DNA of 64,000 nucleotides, taken from Candidatus Nitronauta litoralis. Lineage in GTDB: Bacteria; Nitrospinota; Nitrospinia; Nitrospinales; Nitrospinaceae. Position 1 is the stretch's first letter; each line of letters begins with the position of its first letter. The DNA is taken from the NCBI GenBank assembly GCA_015698285.1, contig CP048685.1:1178001-1242000 (forward strand), read 5' to 3'. The notes under the pieces are model-generated. The model saw nothing but the letters and a program-made list of their open reading frames with translations, searched no databases and was not told where the DNA came from. Below are positions 51,907 to 62,067 of the stretch, in pieces. The position numbers were made by a program, and so were the translations under genes.

Positions 51907-52719
51907 CTAGACGAATTCAATGGGGTGTTGATGGTCCAGGAGGTTGCCTTTCTGGCAGGCCTCGCGGAAATGCATCAGGCCTGCCAGCTCCTGTTCCCCG
52001 AGATGATACAGAATACTATTGGTCAGGTAGTCTTTGCAGGCTTCAGCCGAGAGCCCGATATTCTTCACACACGGTAGTAGTGTGATGGCATCCAGCATAT
52101 TTTTCCCCATATCCGCCGCGCCTTTTAAAAACTGAATCAATTCCGGCGAAGGTCTCGCTTCAGGACGGACCGCCATGACCGCATGCACAAAAGATTTTCC
52201 GGTCAAGCGAAACCACTCTTCACTGAGATCATATACCGTAAGATCCGGGTGACCTTCTTCCAATAAAAATGCCTGGTCCCCGATGATGAGGACTGCATCG
52301 TTCTGCTGCAACATACTTTCAGGATCAGGATCTGCTCCTCCTTTGATAACAGAAGGTGGCAGTCGCCGATGGAACAGGATGTTCAGCAGGGCCACCGAGG
52401 TGCGCGACCGGTTGTCCATGGCAAGTGTCCGGACCTGGTCGAGTGGTTTTTTAGTGACAAGCAGCACACTGCCAACGGGTCCACGTGAGGCGATGCAGAC
52501 TTCAGGTATAAGCCGGTAGGCATCCGCATTTTTCAGGTATTCGATTGAAGGAACCATGGCGATATCGAGCTCGCCCGCATGGAGTTTTGCTGCGAGCCGT
52601 GCCGGGTTGTCCAGAGCGAGATCCAGATTCAACCTCACGGCATCCATTTTTAAAGGAAGGACCAGCGGCTGGGCATTGATAAAGTCGTGTATTCCCAGAC
52701 GTAATTTTTGGGAGGCCAT
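51907..52719 (-). CDS. mqnA: Menaquinone biosynthesis MqnA-type chorismate dehydratase
   Basis: A 270-residue periplasmic-binding-protein-fold enzyme of the MqnA/MqnD group. MqnA converts chorismate to 3-enolpyruvylbenzoate, the first step of the futalosine route to menaquinone. From ATG 52719 (AGGAAAG upstream) it begins MASQKLRLGIHDFINAQPL, with the family marks ARLAAKLHAGELDIAMVP and SIEYL, and LAMDNRSRTSVALLNIL. The longer open frame upstream runs through the hppA terminator and is not coding. No other mqn genes lie in the window, so MqnA rather than MqnD is inferred from the N-terminus. Confidence 0.8.
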   Translation of the reverse strand: MASQKLRLGIHDFINAQPLVLPLKMDAVRLNLDLALDNPARLAAKLHAGELDIAMVPSIEYLKNADAYRLIPEVCIASRGPVGSVLLVTKKPLDQVRTLAMDNRSRTSVALLNILFHRRLPPSVIKGGADPDPESMLQQNDAVLIIGDQAFLLEEGHPDLTVYDLSEEWFRLTGKSFVHAVMAVRPEARPSPELIQFLKGAADMGKNMLDAITLLPCVKNIGLSAEACKDYLTNSILYHLGEQELAGLMHFREACQKGNLLDHQHPIEFV

Positions 52720-52738
52720 GAGTTTCTTTCCTGGCAGA

Positions 52739-52785
52739 ATAAAAAAAAAACCGGGATGGGAAAAATCCCACCCCGGTTTTACTTC
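52739..52785 (-). terminator. Rho-independent terminator after hppA
   Basis: On the minus strand ACCGGGGTGGGA pairs with TCCCATCCCGGT around a short T loop and runs into ten T. It separates hppA from mqnA. Confidence 0.85.
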
Positions 52786-52798
52786 AGTGTTTGCGGAA

Positions 52799-54874
52799 TT
52801 ACAAGAACATCGGTGCGAGAACCAGTGACACAATGGACATCAGTTTGATGAGGATGTTCATCGCAGGGCCAGAAGTGTCTTTCAGCGGATCACCAACCGT
52901 ATCACCAACAACAGTTGCGTGATGCGCATCAGAACCCTTACCGCCCAGTGCACCAGCTTCTACGTATTTTTTAGCGTTGTCCCAGGCACCACCACCGTTC
53001 GACATGAACAGCGCCAGCAGAACACCCACCAGTGTTGCACCAACCAGCATGCCACCCAGCGCTTCCTTACCCAGCAGGAAGCCGATGATGATCGGCATGA
53101 TAATCGCGATCACACCCGGTGCGATCATTTCGCGCAGGGCTGCGGTGGTGCTGATGTCGATACAACGTGCGGAGTCCGGCTTGCCGGTACCTTCCATAAT
53201 TCCTGGAATCTCGCGGAACTGTCGGCGAATCTCTTCCACCATGACGAATGCGCCGCGTCCAACCGAGGTCATGGTGAGAGCTGCAACGGTGAAGGGAATA
53301 ACACCCCCGATGAGCACACCGATGATGACGTAAACGTTGGTGATGTTAATGACATCGACCCCTGCCGCCTGTGTGTAAGCTGAAAACAGGGCCAGAGCTG
53401 TGAGTGCTGCGGAACCGATGGCAAAACCTTTTCCGATTGCCGCTGTGGTGTTACCGAGCTGGTCAAGGCTGTCGGTGATCTTACGGGTTTCTTCACCCAG
53501 GCCTGCCATTTCTGAAATACCACCCGCATTATCTGCGATGGGGCCGTAAGCATCCACCGACATGGTGATTCCAACAGTGGCCAGCATTCCAACCGCCGCC
53601 AGAGCAACACCATAAAGGCCCGCCAGTTTTACTGAAGCAAAGATGGCGATACAAATGGTGAGGACAGGGGCTGCACAACTTTCCATGGCCACAGCCATTC
53701 CGGTGATCATTACTGTTGCAACACCTGTCTGGCTGGACTCAGCGATTTTGGTAACCGGTGCGCCTGCAGTGTAGTATTCGGTGATGAGGCCGATGATGAT
53801 ACCGGCGAAACAACCGAATGCCAGAGCGCCAAAGACGCCCATGGGCAGACCCATGAATTTAACCACGATGAAAGAGGCGAAGAGCATGACTGCTGCACTG
53901 ATAAACGTGGAGTTCCTCAACGCATCAGCAGGGTCCATGGAGGACAAAACTTTAATGGAACGGATACCGATGATGGAAGCGACCAGGCCAACCATGGCGA
54001 TCACAACCGGCAGCGCCATGTATTCAAACTGCTGGGTCATCATGCCTGCGCCAATCGCGATAGTCGCGATCATGGAGCCGACATAGGATTCAAAAATATC
54101 TGCGCCCAGACCGGCGGTGTCACCCACGTTGTCGCCAACGTTATCAGCGATAACCCCCGGGTTACGTGGATCATCTTCCGGGATACCCGCTTCCACTTTA
54201 CCTACGAGGTCAGATCCAACGTCAGCGATCTTGGTGTAGATACCGCCGCCGACACGTGCAAACAAGGCGATGGAACTCGCGCCCATTGCAAATCCGCTGA
54301 TCACGCTGATTGAGTCGCCACGTGCAAACAGGAGAAACAACCCACCAACACCAACAAGACCGAGGCTGGCAACACAAAGTCCCATAACCGCGCCACCGTT
54401 AAACGCCACGTCCAGCGCTTTAGCCTGACCTTCGTCATTAGCCGCTTGTGACGTTCGGACGTTTGCGGTAGTGGCTGCATTCATGCCAAAGAAACCGGCA
54501 GCCATGGAACACACGGCACCAAGCAGGTAAGCGATTGCAGTCCAGAATCCAATCCAGATACCTTTGGTAGAACTGATCACCAGGATCAGCACCACAAACA
54601 CGGCAAGAATGAAATACATCAGGATTTTGTATTCCCGTTTCAGAAAAACCATCGCCCCTTCGTGAATGGACTCGGCAATTTCCATCATCTTCTCATTGCC
54701 TTCGGACTGATCGTCCACGTACTCAAATATTTTCCAAGCCACGATCAAGCCGAAGATTCCAAACAGGAATCCGAAATAGGCGAAATTGCCTGAAGCATCG
54801 GCCGCCGTACAAATCAGGTAAATGACCATGGCGAGACCGACAAAAACCATCTCACCCTTATATTCCTGCATCAT
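52799..54874 (-). CDS. hppA: Membrane-bound ion-pumping pyrophosphatase
   Basis: Couples hydrolysis of pyrophosphate to export of H+ or Na+. It has 691 residues and many membrane helices. The catalytic pyrophosphate-binding motifs are [20 protein letters not shown] split around DNVGD, then [12 protein letters not shown], and [10 protein letters not shown]. The segment [10 protein letters not shown] carries Ala at the position that in potassium-dependent enzymes is Ala and in potassium-independent ones is Lys, so it should need K+. Whether it moves H+ or Na+ cannot be told. ATG at 54874 or 54871. It ends at a strong terminator. Confidence 0.95.
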   Translation of the reverse strand: MMQEYKGEMVFVGLAMVIYLICTAADASGNFAYFGFLFGIFGLIVAWKIFEYVDDQSEGNEKMMEIAESIHEGAMVFLKREYKILMYFILAVFVVLILVISSTKGIWIGFWTAIAYLLGAVCSMAAGFFGMNAATTANVRTSQAANDEGQAKALDVAFNGGAVMGLCVASLGLVGVGGLFLLFARGDSISVISGFAMGASSIALFARVGGGIYTKIADVGSDLVGKVEAGIPEDDPRNPGVIADNVGDNVGDTAGLGADIFESYVGSMIATIAIGAGMMTQQFEYMALPVVIAMVGLVASIIGIRSIKVLSSMDPADALRNSTFISAAVMLFASFIVVKFMGLPMGVFGALAFGCFAGIIIGLITEYYTAGAPVTKIAESSQTGVATVMITGMAVAMESCAAPVLTICIAIFASVKLAGLYGVALAAVGMLATVGITMSVDAYGPIADNAGGISEMAGLGEETRKITDSLDQLGNTTAAIGKGFAIGSAALTALALFSAYTQAAGVDVINITNVYVIIGVLIGGVIPFTVAALTMTSVGRGAFVMVEEIRRQFREIPGIMEGTGKPDSARCIDISTTAALREMIAPGVIAIIMPIIIGFLLGKEALGGMLVGATLVGVLLALFMSNGGGAWDNAKKYVEAGALGGKGSDAHHATVVGDTVGDPLKDTSGPAMNILIKLMSIVSLVLAPMFL

Positions 54875-55038
54875 ACTGTCTATTCCTCCGTTGATTTATT
54901 TTGATCTTCTTTTTGACATGGTAATGGGTATTTTAAAGAATCCGGAATGCGATCCATTTGATTCTGATATCGTGTGGCCTTGCAGTGAAAACCCCAGCGT
55001 GTTGTTGCTGACTTCTTTAAATTCTTCAGAACTTCAGA

Positions 55039-55581
55039 TTACTGTCTTGATCTGAGTTCAGTCAGGATTTCTTCCACCCGTTCGACCGCAAGATCCAGTG
55101 TCAAATTGAACTGTGCCTGTTCGTCCTCGTTGAACTCTGACAATACATGGTCAACCAGGTCGGCCCGGTTGTTCGGTCTACCAACGCCTATCCTCACCCT
55201 GTAGAACTTGTCAGTTTCGAGGCGTTCAATAATCGACCGCACGCCTTTTTGCCCTGCGTGCCCCCCACCAAACTTGCGTTTGATTTTGCCGACAGGCAGG
55301 TCGATTTCATCGTGCAATACAATAAGTTGCCCAGGATCCAGATCCTCAGCCTTCATGAGAGCTCGTGCCGACTTGCCGCTTTCGTTCATGTAGGTCATCG
55401 GCTTGGCAATCAGAATTTCTTCGCCTTTTATCTTGCCCACACCCCCCATGGCGTGGCAACCCTGTCTGTCAACAGGAATACCGTATTTCGATGCCAGAAG
55501 ATCGACCGCCTGAAACCCCGCATTGTGTCGGGTCCGGGCATATTCAGAACCCGGATTGCCAAGTCCCAGCACCCAGTACAC
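55039..55581 (-). CDS. pth: Peptidyl-tRNA hydrolase
   Basis: Releases tRNA from stalled peptidyl-tRNA. It is 180 residues with the Pth signatures: WVLGLGNPGSEYARTRHNAGF, with catalytic His19 near the N-terminus, KPMTYMNESGKS, LIVLHDEIDLPVGKIK with the catalytic Asp, and GGHAGQKGVRSI. The ATG is eight bases after the rplY stop, so it is the last gene of prs-rplY-pth. Confidence 0.96.
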   Translation of the reverse strand: MYWVLGLGNPGSEYARTRHNAGFQAVDLLASKYGIPVDRQGCHAMGGVGKIKGEEILIAKPMTYMNESGKSARALMKAEDLDPGQLIVLHDEIDLPVGKIKRKFGGGHAGQKGVRSIIERLETDKFYRVRIGVGRPNNRADLVDHVLSEFNEDEQAQFNLTLDLAVERVEEILTELRSRQ

Positions 55582-55589
55582 GTCTTGAA

Positions 55590-56234
55590 TCAGCTTTCTG
55601 TTTTGGCTTCCTCAGCCGCAGGAGCTTCGCCCTCTTCTTCGGCGCCCTCTTCCTCAGCCGGTTTTTCTTCTTTCACTTTTACCTGGTGAACGGAAACCAC
55701 TGCCGTTTGAGGATCATCCATCACTTCGGATTTTTCCGGAACCTTCAAATCTGATACGTGGACCACTTCATCCAACTGAATCGCGGTCATATCGACATCA
55801 ATGGTTTCAGGAATGTCGCCGGGCAAACATTTGATTTCCAGCTCATGCACAAAGTGCTCGACCAGAGCGCCCAGTTTTTCTGCCGGAGAATGCCCGACCA
55901 GACGAATAGGAACCCGCACCTTCAATTGTTCTTCAAGATTGATTTCAAAAAAATCAGCGTGCAGCCACTGGTCCTTATATGGATGCATCTGTGCTTCTTT
56001 CAAAAGCACCGTCCGTTTGGGAACAGAATCACCTTCAATCGACAAGTCGATTAGAGTGTTGATTCCAGCTTTGTCCAGAATACGGTTGAGTTCGATAGGG
56101 TTGGTGATAAAGGACACATTGTCCTTTGCTCCATAAATAACACCGGGGAGTTCCCCTTTTTGACGGATTCGGCGATTGGGACCTTTGCCCCGTTCTTCCC
56201 GGATACGTCCAGTTAAGTTTGCAAACGTTGTCAT
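55590..56234 (-). CDS. rplY: 50S ribosomal protein L25, long (Ctc) form
   Basis: Binds 5S rRNA. The 214-residue protein has the L25 N-terminal domain (GKGPNRRIRQKGELPGVIYG, and LKEAQMHPYKDQWLHADFFEI) and the C-terminal beta domain of the general-stress CTC form (VPIRLVGHSPAEKLGALVEH), ending in an acidic tail rich in Glu/Ala. ATG start with AGGAGAAGG upstream. It lies between prs and pth, as in many bacteria. Confidence 0.95.
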   Translation of the reverse strand: MTTFANLTGRIREERGKGPNRRIRQKGELPGVIYGAKDNVSFITNPIELNRILDKAGINTLIDLSIEGDSVPKRTVLLKEAQMHPYKDQWLHADFFEINLEEQLKVRVPIRLVGHSPAEKLGALVEHFVHELEIKCLPGDIPETIDVDMTAIQLDEVVHVSDLKVPEKSEVMDDPQTAVVSVHQVKVKEEKPAEEEGAEEEGEAPAAEEAKTES

Positions 56235-56255
56235 GAATCCTTCTCCTGCTTTTAT

Positions 56256-57242
56256 TTACTGTTGGTCAGATTCCGAATCGAACAGGGAACTGACCGACGT
56301 TTCACTGTGAATTCGAATGATCGCCTCTCCAAGCAGAGGGGCAACAGATAATACTTTAATTTTTTCAACCGCCTTGAGTTCGTCTCTCAGCGGAATGGTG
56401 TTCGTTGTGATCACCGACTTCAGCGGCGAATTCTGAATGCGGTCGCCTGCCGGTCCAGATAATACCGGGTGAGAACAGCAGGCATGCACTTCGCGTGCGC
56501 CAGATTTCAGGAGCGCATTGGTGGATTCCATCAAAGTACCGGCTGTGTCTATCATGTCATCAACGATAACTGCCGTTTTGCCTGTGACGTCCCCAATTAC
56601 ATTCATCGCCTGGGCTTCGTTAATTGATTCCCGCCGTTTATCGACAATGGCCAACGGGGAACCCAACCGCTTGGCAAAAGCACGGGCACGCTCCACTCCA
56701 CCGGCATCAGGTGAAATCACCATAAGATCTGGCAGGTCAAGACTTTTGATGTAAGCGATCAGGACGTTCATCGCAAACAGGTGATCCACGGGCATATTGA
56801 AGAAACCCTGAATCTGCCCCGCATGCAGGTCCACAGTAAGCACCCGGTTGGCACCTGAAGCGTGTAACAGGTCTGCTACCAGTTTTGAAGTGATCGGCAC
56901 CCGGGGTTCACACTTTCTGTCCTGTCGTGCATAACCGTAATAAGGTATTACCGCGGTGATTCTCTTGGCAGAGGAACGTTTCAGGGCATCGATCATGATG
57001 AGCATTTCCATCAGGTTATCGTTGCCGGGGGAACAGGTCGACTGAATCACAAAAACATCGCCACCACGGACATTCTCCTCAATCCGGACGTAGTTTTCAC
57101 CGTCAGAAAAATTCTTGAGGACCGATTTGCCGATTTCTATCCCCATGTACTGGCAGATATCGGTGGTCAGCGCATGGCTGGCTCTTCCGGCAAATACCAG
57201 AACACGGTTGTTGTTATCACTAATCTCTTGTTCTCTGCTCAT
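56256..57242 (-). CDS. prs: Ribose-phosphate pyrophosphokinase
   Basis: Makes PRPP for nucleotide, His and Trp synthesis. It has 328 residues with the class I PRPP-synthase motifs: the metal site VDLHAGQIQGFF, the catalytic flexible loop region, the PRPP-binding motif VIVDDMIDTAGT, and SPDAGGVERARAFAKRL. It starts ATG ten bases from the tRNA-Gln gene (the two are close), and is followed 21 bp later by rplY. The order TPR-lolB-ispE-tRNA-prs-rplY-pth is typical. Confidence 0.96.
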   Translation of the reverse strand: MSREQEISDNNNRVLVFAGRASHALTTDICQYMGIEIGKSVLKNFSDGENYVRIEENVRGGDVFVIQSTCSPGNDNLMEMLIMIDALKRSSAKRITAVIPYYGYARQDRKCEPRVPITSKLVADLLHASGANRVLTVDLHAGQIQGFFNMPVDHLFAMNVLIAYIKSLDLPDLMVISPDAGGVERARAFAKRLGSPLAIVDKRRESINEAQAMNVIGDVTGKTAVIVDDMIDTAGTLMESTNALLKSGAREVHACCSHPVLSGPAGDRIQNSPLKSVITTNTIPLRDELKAVEKIKVLSVAPLLGEAIIRIHSETSVSSLFDSESDQQ

Positions 57243-57251
57243 ATCAAAAAC

Positions 57252-57328
57252 TGGCTGGGGCGGGAGGATTCGAACCTCCGAATGCTGGGTCCAAAACCCA
57301 GTGACTTAAACCACTTGTCGACGCCCCA
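57252..57328 (-). tRNA. tRNA-Gln (anticodon TTG)
   Basis: A 77-base cloverleaf with encoded CCA. On the minus strand it begins TGGGGCG and ends CGCCCCA-G-CCA, so the acceptor stem pairs fully. The anticodon arm is CTGGG-TTTTGGA-CCCAG, which puts TTG in the anticodon positions, and the T arm is GGAGG-TTCGAAT-CCTCC. TTG with a T-A start to the acceptor is characteristic of glutamine tRNAs. It sits between ispE and prs, as in many bacteria. Confidence 0.95.
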
Positions 57329-57577
57329 TTGTCCTTTAGTGTTTTCTCCGGTCCAAATGTTTATCCTTATGTAAATTTTCCGATGTATTTCCTCGTGAAT
57401 CTGGAAATCCCGGTAACAGCAATTACAGTTGGATACAATAATGGCTAAAGGGGAGAAGATCCTGGTGAATGAAAACCTCTGGTCATTTCAGTTCTTAAAA
57501 TAGACCATCCCCGGAACGTCGACGATGACCGGTACACGTTAAACTGTTGGGGTTTCACCGGGTCCTGTTTTCCTGGC

Positions 57578-58492
57578 TCAAGGTCTGATGGCCTGGGGAT
57601 AATTGAGGACCGACTCCGGTAAAAACTCGGAGACATTGGAAACCGTTTCCGCAAGGTATGTATTCCAATCCTCCGCAAAACTTTGGGCTTCCGCCTGTTT
57701 CGCCTGCCGGGAGTCGGAAAAAATTCCAAATACCGTGGACCCACTGCCGGATACAAGCACTCCTCGGGCGTTTTGGGCCTTTAAATGCTCCCAAACAACC
57801 TTCACTTCCTTAAACCTTTCTAAAACAACAGGTTCCAGGTCGTTGTGGAGATGGCCACCCAAGCTGTCTATATCCGCTTTGGAAAAAATTTTGGACAAAA
57901 TCTTAATATTATTTTGGGTTGATGTCAATTTTAAATTCAATCGTTTATAGACTTCTGCGGTGCTCACGGACAAGTGTGGAGTGAGTAATAAAACCTGGAA
58001 TTTGGGGCATGGTTTGATCCGGGTCAGAACCTCCCCCCTCCCTTTGCCAATTGCAGTAGGCCCGACCAGAAAAAAGGGGACATCGGACCCTAATTCGGCC
58101 GCCAAAGGTTGAAGTTCATCATGGGTCAGGCCCAGATCCCAGAGATAATTAAGCGCCAGAAGTGTTCCGGCAGCATTTCCACTGCCCCCACCCAACCCGG
58201 CTCCTGAGGGAATTTTTTTTTCCAGATGGATCCGGCAATGGAGGTCCGTGCGATCCGGAAACAGTTTTTGAAGCCCCAAAGCGGCCCGCATCACCAGATT
58301 GCTCTCGTCTGTCGGAATTTCGGACCGGTTACAAGTCAGTGTGAGCCCATCACATTCTGTATCAAAATCAAGAGTGTCGTACAGGCTCACCATCTGGAAC
58401 AGGGTTTCCAACTCATGAAACCCGTCTTCACGCTTGCCAAGTATCCACAACCCCAGATTGATCTTGGCTGGAGTATTGATCGTTAATTTCAT
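57578..58492 (-). CDS. ispE: 4-diphosphocytidyl-2-C-methyl-D-erythritol kinase
   Basis: ATP-dependent step of the MEP isoprenoid route. It is a GHMP kinase of 304 residues with the N-terminal PAKINLGLWILGKREDGFHE (start of the substrate site), the phosphate-binding loop IPSGAGLGGGSGNAAG, and the C-terminal GHMP motif VSGSGSTVFGIF. ATG start. It follows the LolB-like lipoprotein gene, 130 bp downstream, in the conserved order with prs. Confidence 0.95.
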   Translation of the reverse strand: MKLTINTPAKINLGLWILGKREDGFHELETLFQMVSLYDTLDFDTECDGLTLTCNRSEIPTDESNLVMRAALGLQKLFPDRTDLHCRIHLEKKIPSGAGLGGGSGNAAGTLLALNYLWDLGLTHDELQPLAAELGSDVPFFLVGPTAIGKGRGEVLTRIKPCPKFQVLLLTPHLSVSTAEVYKRLNLKLTSTQNNIKILSKIFSKADIDSLGGHLHNDLEPVVLERFKEVKVVWEHLKAQNARGVLVSGSGSTVFGIFSDSRQAKQAEAQSFAEDWNTYLAETVSNVSEFLPESVLNYPQAIRP

Positions 58493-58624
58493 GACTTATA
58501 AATATCCATCAAGATCTTCAAAGCAAGTCAACCCTCCTTTAAAACCTTCCAGAGCTTGAAAGGACCGCTTGATTAGTTTTTAAATTAGCTGAAATAAATA
58601 ATAGAGGAAGGTTTACCCGTCACT

Positions 58625-59422
58625 TTATGAACGGGGAACATCTTTCCCGCTTTTGAGCCCGGGCAGTTTTGGAGAAAAAGTTTCATCCGAAACGCCCTTG
58701 TTGATGACCGGGTCTGAATACACCAGCGTAACCTGATCCTTCTGCGCGGCTCGCGCAACACTCACTTGATGCGGGAATAGATATCCATCCACATCCTTGT
58801 AGTCACCCCAGGCAACGGAATACAGGGGACGAGGCCCAACCCATTTATGCATCGACTCCGGTAGCAGGGTTTCTGCGTTTAACCTGATACGCAGGGAAAC
58901 GCGACGTGCTCGTTCATGTCCGTTCAAAACGTACTGGGTCTTATCTTCGTTTAATTCTGCTGGCCCCCATTCCATATGGCCCAGCCGAGGGATATCACCA
59001 TAGAACACCGGCACGTATTCACTGAAGTCGATCACGGTTCCCAGTATTTCGTGCATCATATTCCAGACTTCAAGACCCTGATACATCCGATGCTTTTTCA
59101 AATCAAATAACCGGGAATTTTCACCTCTCTGGATAAAAACACTCACTGGCTGATTGAAAGGAGTCAGGGTGTCAAGCCGTAAACGCTCTTTTCCTTTAAG
59201 CAGGATGACCTGCCGGAAACTCTGATCCCGCCTGGGTGTCGTGACAACGGTCTTTATGAAAGCGCGCAGGTCCTTGACCTGGCCCTGGCGGGCCAACAGT
59301 TTATTCTGGAGATAGGTGGCGGATATGGTTTCCTGATTATAGTGTTCAGGAACCACATCAGGACCACTCTGGCAACCTGTACTGAGCAGCAGGGCTACCA
59401 GTAAAAATAACAAACGCATCAT
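58625..59422 (-). CDS. LolB/DUF4292-like outer-membrane lipoprotein
   Basis: A 265-residue lipoprotein with the lipobox LLSTGC (Cys17). The mature part is beta-rich in the manner of the LolA/LolB fold (VILLKGKERLRLDTLTPF, PVSVFIQRGENSRLFDLKKH, YVLNGHERARRVSLRIRL), which inserts lipoproteins into the outer membrane. Its place directly upstream of ispE and prs supports LolB or the functionally similar DUF4292 protein. ATG codons at 59422 and 59419 are both possible. Identity as true LolB is not proved. Confidence 0.75.
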   Translation of the reverse strand: MMRLLFLLVALLLSTGCQSGPDVVPEHYNQETISATYLQNKLLARQGQVKDLRAFIKTVVTTPRRDQSFRQVILLKGKERLRLDTLTPFNQPVSVFIQRGENSRLFDLKKHRMYQGLEVWNMMHEILGTVIDFSEYVPVFYGDIPRLGHMEWGPAELNEDKTQYVLNGHERARRVSLRIRLNAETLLPESMHKWVGPRPLYSVAWGDYKDVDGYLFPHQVSVARAAQKDQVTLVYSDPVINKGVSDETFSPKLPGLKSGKDVPRS

Positions 59423-59468
59423 GTAAATCCTTATAAAAACGGGGAAACCGGACAGGGTACGATTGGGA

Positions 59469-61748
59469 CTACCGGGCCTTCATCTTCTCCCGGGTCTCGC
59501 GGAGTTTTTCTTTCAGCTTGGAGGGGTCGGGAACCTCACCGGTTGGATCATCAAGTTTTTTCATCGTCAGGGCAAGGCTGGTTTTCCAGGCTTCATGGGC
59601 TTCACTGAATTTTTTCATTGAAAATAAAACATCGCCCAGATGGTCATATAAAACGGGATCGGGAGACACATAAATCATGGCCTTCTTTATTTTTTCCAAA
59701 GCGGCATTGTAGTCGCCCTTTTTAAAATATATCCAGCCCAGGCTGTCCAGGAAATATCCGTTGCGCGGCTGAATACTGAGGGCTTTGTCCAGGTGCTTGA
59801 TAGCACGGTCGAGATGCAATCCCTGCATGGCAAAAAGATAACCGATAAAGTTATGCGCATTGGAGTGATTCGGGTTGAGTGCGATCACCCGTTCCATGGC
59901 CTCTACCGCCCGCTGGAAATCACCTTTCCGTTCATACAAGGCGCCGAGTTCAAAAAAGTAGGCATCTTTTTGATCGTCCAGCTCAATGGCTTTCTGGATG
60001 GTGTTGATGGCCTGATCGTACTGGGAAAGAGCCATGTGGGCGAGTGCCAGCGAGTGGTACAGTCGGTCGTTGCGCGGCTCGTGCTTGAGGGCCGATTCCA
60101 GAAGGCCCACAGATTTATCCATCTGCTGATCCATGCCATACAGGCGCGCCAGATTCAGGAGGAGGTCGACACGGTTCTGATCTTCAGCTCCACGACGATA
60201 GGCTTCCACTTCAATAATGGCCTGATCGACCCGCCCCAGAATTTCATAAATTTTCGAAACGATGAGTCTTATTTCCAGGTCGTTTTCATTAGCCAGCACC
60301 AGACGGAATTCATCAATCGATTCGAGATAAGCGGCCTGTTCGTAGTAAACAGCACCCAGAAGAGCGTGTATGGGAATCTCCTTAATCTCCAGCGGATCCA
60401 GCGTCTTGTTTTCCATCGCGTTTGAATCCACGACCAACGCTTCTATCTCTTCATAACGTTTCTTGATTTCGGGGTTGGGCAGGGTTTTCTTGAGTATCTT
60501 GTATTGCTCCAGGGCTCTTGCGTAATGGCCTTGCTGTTCCATGACACGGGCCAGATACTTCCTGGCTTCGAACAGGCTGGGCCTGAGGTTGAGAGCGTTG
60601 TTCAATTCTTTTTCCGCTTCCCCGAATTGCCGATCCCCCGCCAGAGCACGTCCCAGATAAAAGAATCCCAAGGGGTTGTGTGTATCCGCAACCGTCATGG
60701 CGCGATAAGCCTCTATGGCTTCCTGCGGGCGTTTCATCTTTTCGAACAGATCACCCATCATCAGTTTTGACCGGGCATTTTTTGGATCCTGATCAAAGAT
60801 TTTTCCATACTGGTTGAGAGCTTCCTGGTGTCGTCCCTGGGCCGCGAGGACATCTGCAAGAACCATTCTGATATTGTCGTTTTTCGGAAAGCGCTCCAAA
60901 GCCTTCGTAGCATACAGGCGGGCGTCTTCAAGCCGACCAGTGCGCAGGGAAAGGCGGACCAGCCGTTGTGCAAATTCTTCTCGCTCCGGCTCGTATTTGA
61001 CCAGCTCCGCAAAGTGGTCGCGGGACTTATCAAACCGCGCTTCCCGGAAATTTTGCAGCCCCATTAAATAATGGTAATAAACCCGCGGATCGTGAAGGTC
61101 GGCTTCCGGGTTTTTCTCCTTTAACTTGCGAATTTTTTCAACCGCGTAAGATTGGCCGATATTGATTTCAGGTTGAAGCACAGCTTTGGAGCTGGTGCCT
61201 TCGGTGCCGCCACTAGTGCTGGTTTCCCCTTGTGTGGCTGGCATGCTGGTGCAGTTTGCCAATAAAACGACCAGAGCCAAAAGGCTTGCACTGTGCTTGA
61301 TGTGCCGCCCGATCCGGGCCAATGTTTCCTTGAGATGAGAATCCTGAATCATATCCAACCCTTCAATGTCCCGACCATCCGGATTAACGGTTTGCGGCCC
61401 GGAGTTTTTAATTTTCGTTTTCGTTATTTTAGCAGGCAACGCTTTAGGTTTGAAATTGGTATTTTCGCGATACCGGATACGGGTGAACCGGTCTTTGCCA
61501 AACGACCTGTTCAAAGTGACAAGCAGTCTCGGCTCCAGGGATTTCAGGGCAGGAATCCAACTCTCCCCAGCCACTTCAACATAAAGAGTTTTTTCGGTAA
61601 GACGCTCCACCCGCGCGATTGCCGAAAGGTCCTGACCGACAGCCAATTCCCATTGTAACGCAATCCATGACAACTCATCATCCCGAAGATTGGGAATCTT
61701 ATCGGTTGCTGAGACTAAAACCTTCCCCAACGGGCTCCAGGAACGCAT
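59469..61748 (-). CDS. DUF721/DciA-like domain joined to TPR lipoprotein
   Basis: A 759-residue open frame of two unlike parts. Residues 1-95 resemble DUF721/DciA proteins (GKVLVSATDKIPNL, IALQWELAVGQDLSAIARVE, LYVEVAGESWIPAL), small cytoplasmic helicase loaders. Residues 96-132 are linker. Residue 133 is a Met with AAGGG upstream and a signal of its own: a basic stretch, then SASLLALVVLLANC, where the last Cys looks like a lipobox. From there on there are about ten tetratricopeptide repeats (for example KSRDHFAELVKYEPEREEFA and LFEARKYLARVMEQQGHYARA). The short form would be an outer-membrane TPR lipoprotein of 627 residues. Full-length translation would put a helicase-loader domain before a signal peptide. 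Confidence 0.75.
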   Translation of the reverse strand: MRSWSPLGKVLVSATDKIPNLRDDELSWIALQWELAVGQDLSAIARVERLTEKTLYVEVAGESWIPALKSLEPRLLVTLNRSFGKDRFTRIRYRENTNFKPKALPAKITKTKIKNSGPQTVNPDGRDIEGLDMIQDSHLKETLARIGRHIKHSASLLALVVLLANCTSMPATQGETSTSGGTEGTSSKAVLQPEINIGQSYAVEKIRKLKEKNPEADLHDPRVYYHYLMGLQNFREARFDKSRDHFAELVKYEPEREEFAQRLVRLSLRTGRLEDARLYATKALERFPKNDNIRMVLADVLAAQGRHQEALNQYGKIFDQDPKNARSKLMMGDLFEKMKRPQEAIEAYRAMTVADTHNPLGFFYLGRALAGDRQFGEAEKELNNALNLRPSLFEARKYLARVMEQQGHYARALEQYKILKKTLPNPEIKKRYEEIEALVVDSNAMENKTLDPLEIKEIPIHALLGAVYYEQAAYLESIDEFRLVLANENDLEIRLIVSKIYEILGRVDQAIIEVEAYRRGAEDQNRVDLLLNLARLYGMDQQMDKSVGLLESALKHEPRNDRLYHSLALAHMALSQYDQAINTIQKAIELDDQKDAYFFELGALYERKGDFQRAVEAMERVIALNPNHSNAHNFIGYLFAMQGLHLDRAIKHLDKALSIQPRNGYFLDSLGWIYFKKGDYNAALEKIKKAMIYVSPDPVLYDHLGDVLFSMKKFSEAHEAWKTSLALTMKKLDDPTGEVPDPSKLKEKLRETREKMKAR
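61350..61352 (-). promoter_or_regulatory. Probable internal start of the TPR lipoprotein
   Basis: ATG with AAGGG six bases upstream on the minus strand inside the DUF721-like linker. It begins MIQDSHLKETLARIGRHIK and leads straight into the hydrophobic signal and the LANC lipobox. Confidence 0.6.
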
Positions 61749-62067
61749 TTATTGACCACCGAACTCGATCGTTTAAAAAAGCCTGAAAATAGGGCTATAT
61801 GGTTCAAAAACCGGGGAAGGGCCCCGGGGAACCATCCCAGGCTATGCCCCTTATATCGTATACCCGAAAACCGTTTGACCCTTATGGTTATTTTAGAGTA
61901 TGTTTACGGTCATCACCAAACTTTTCCTGGGTATTTGCACATTCTCCTGTTCCGGGCGGTCAACCGGGTTCCATTGACAGCCTGTAGGAAAAGTTGTTTT
62001 TCCGGAATCCACTGAACATAAATTTGACAGCAGGTCGTGTCGTCGAACACATCCTTTATTGAGAATC

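Noticed and set aside
52720-52833. Upstream extension of mqnA
   Set aside because: It runs through the hppA terminator; the ATG at 52719 begins the normal MqnA N-terminus.
57445-57756. Open frames overlapping the end of ispE
   Set aside because: They mirror ispE and have no features of their own.
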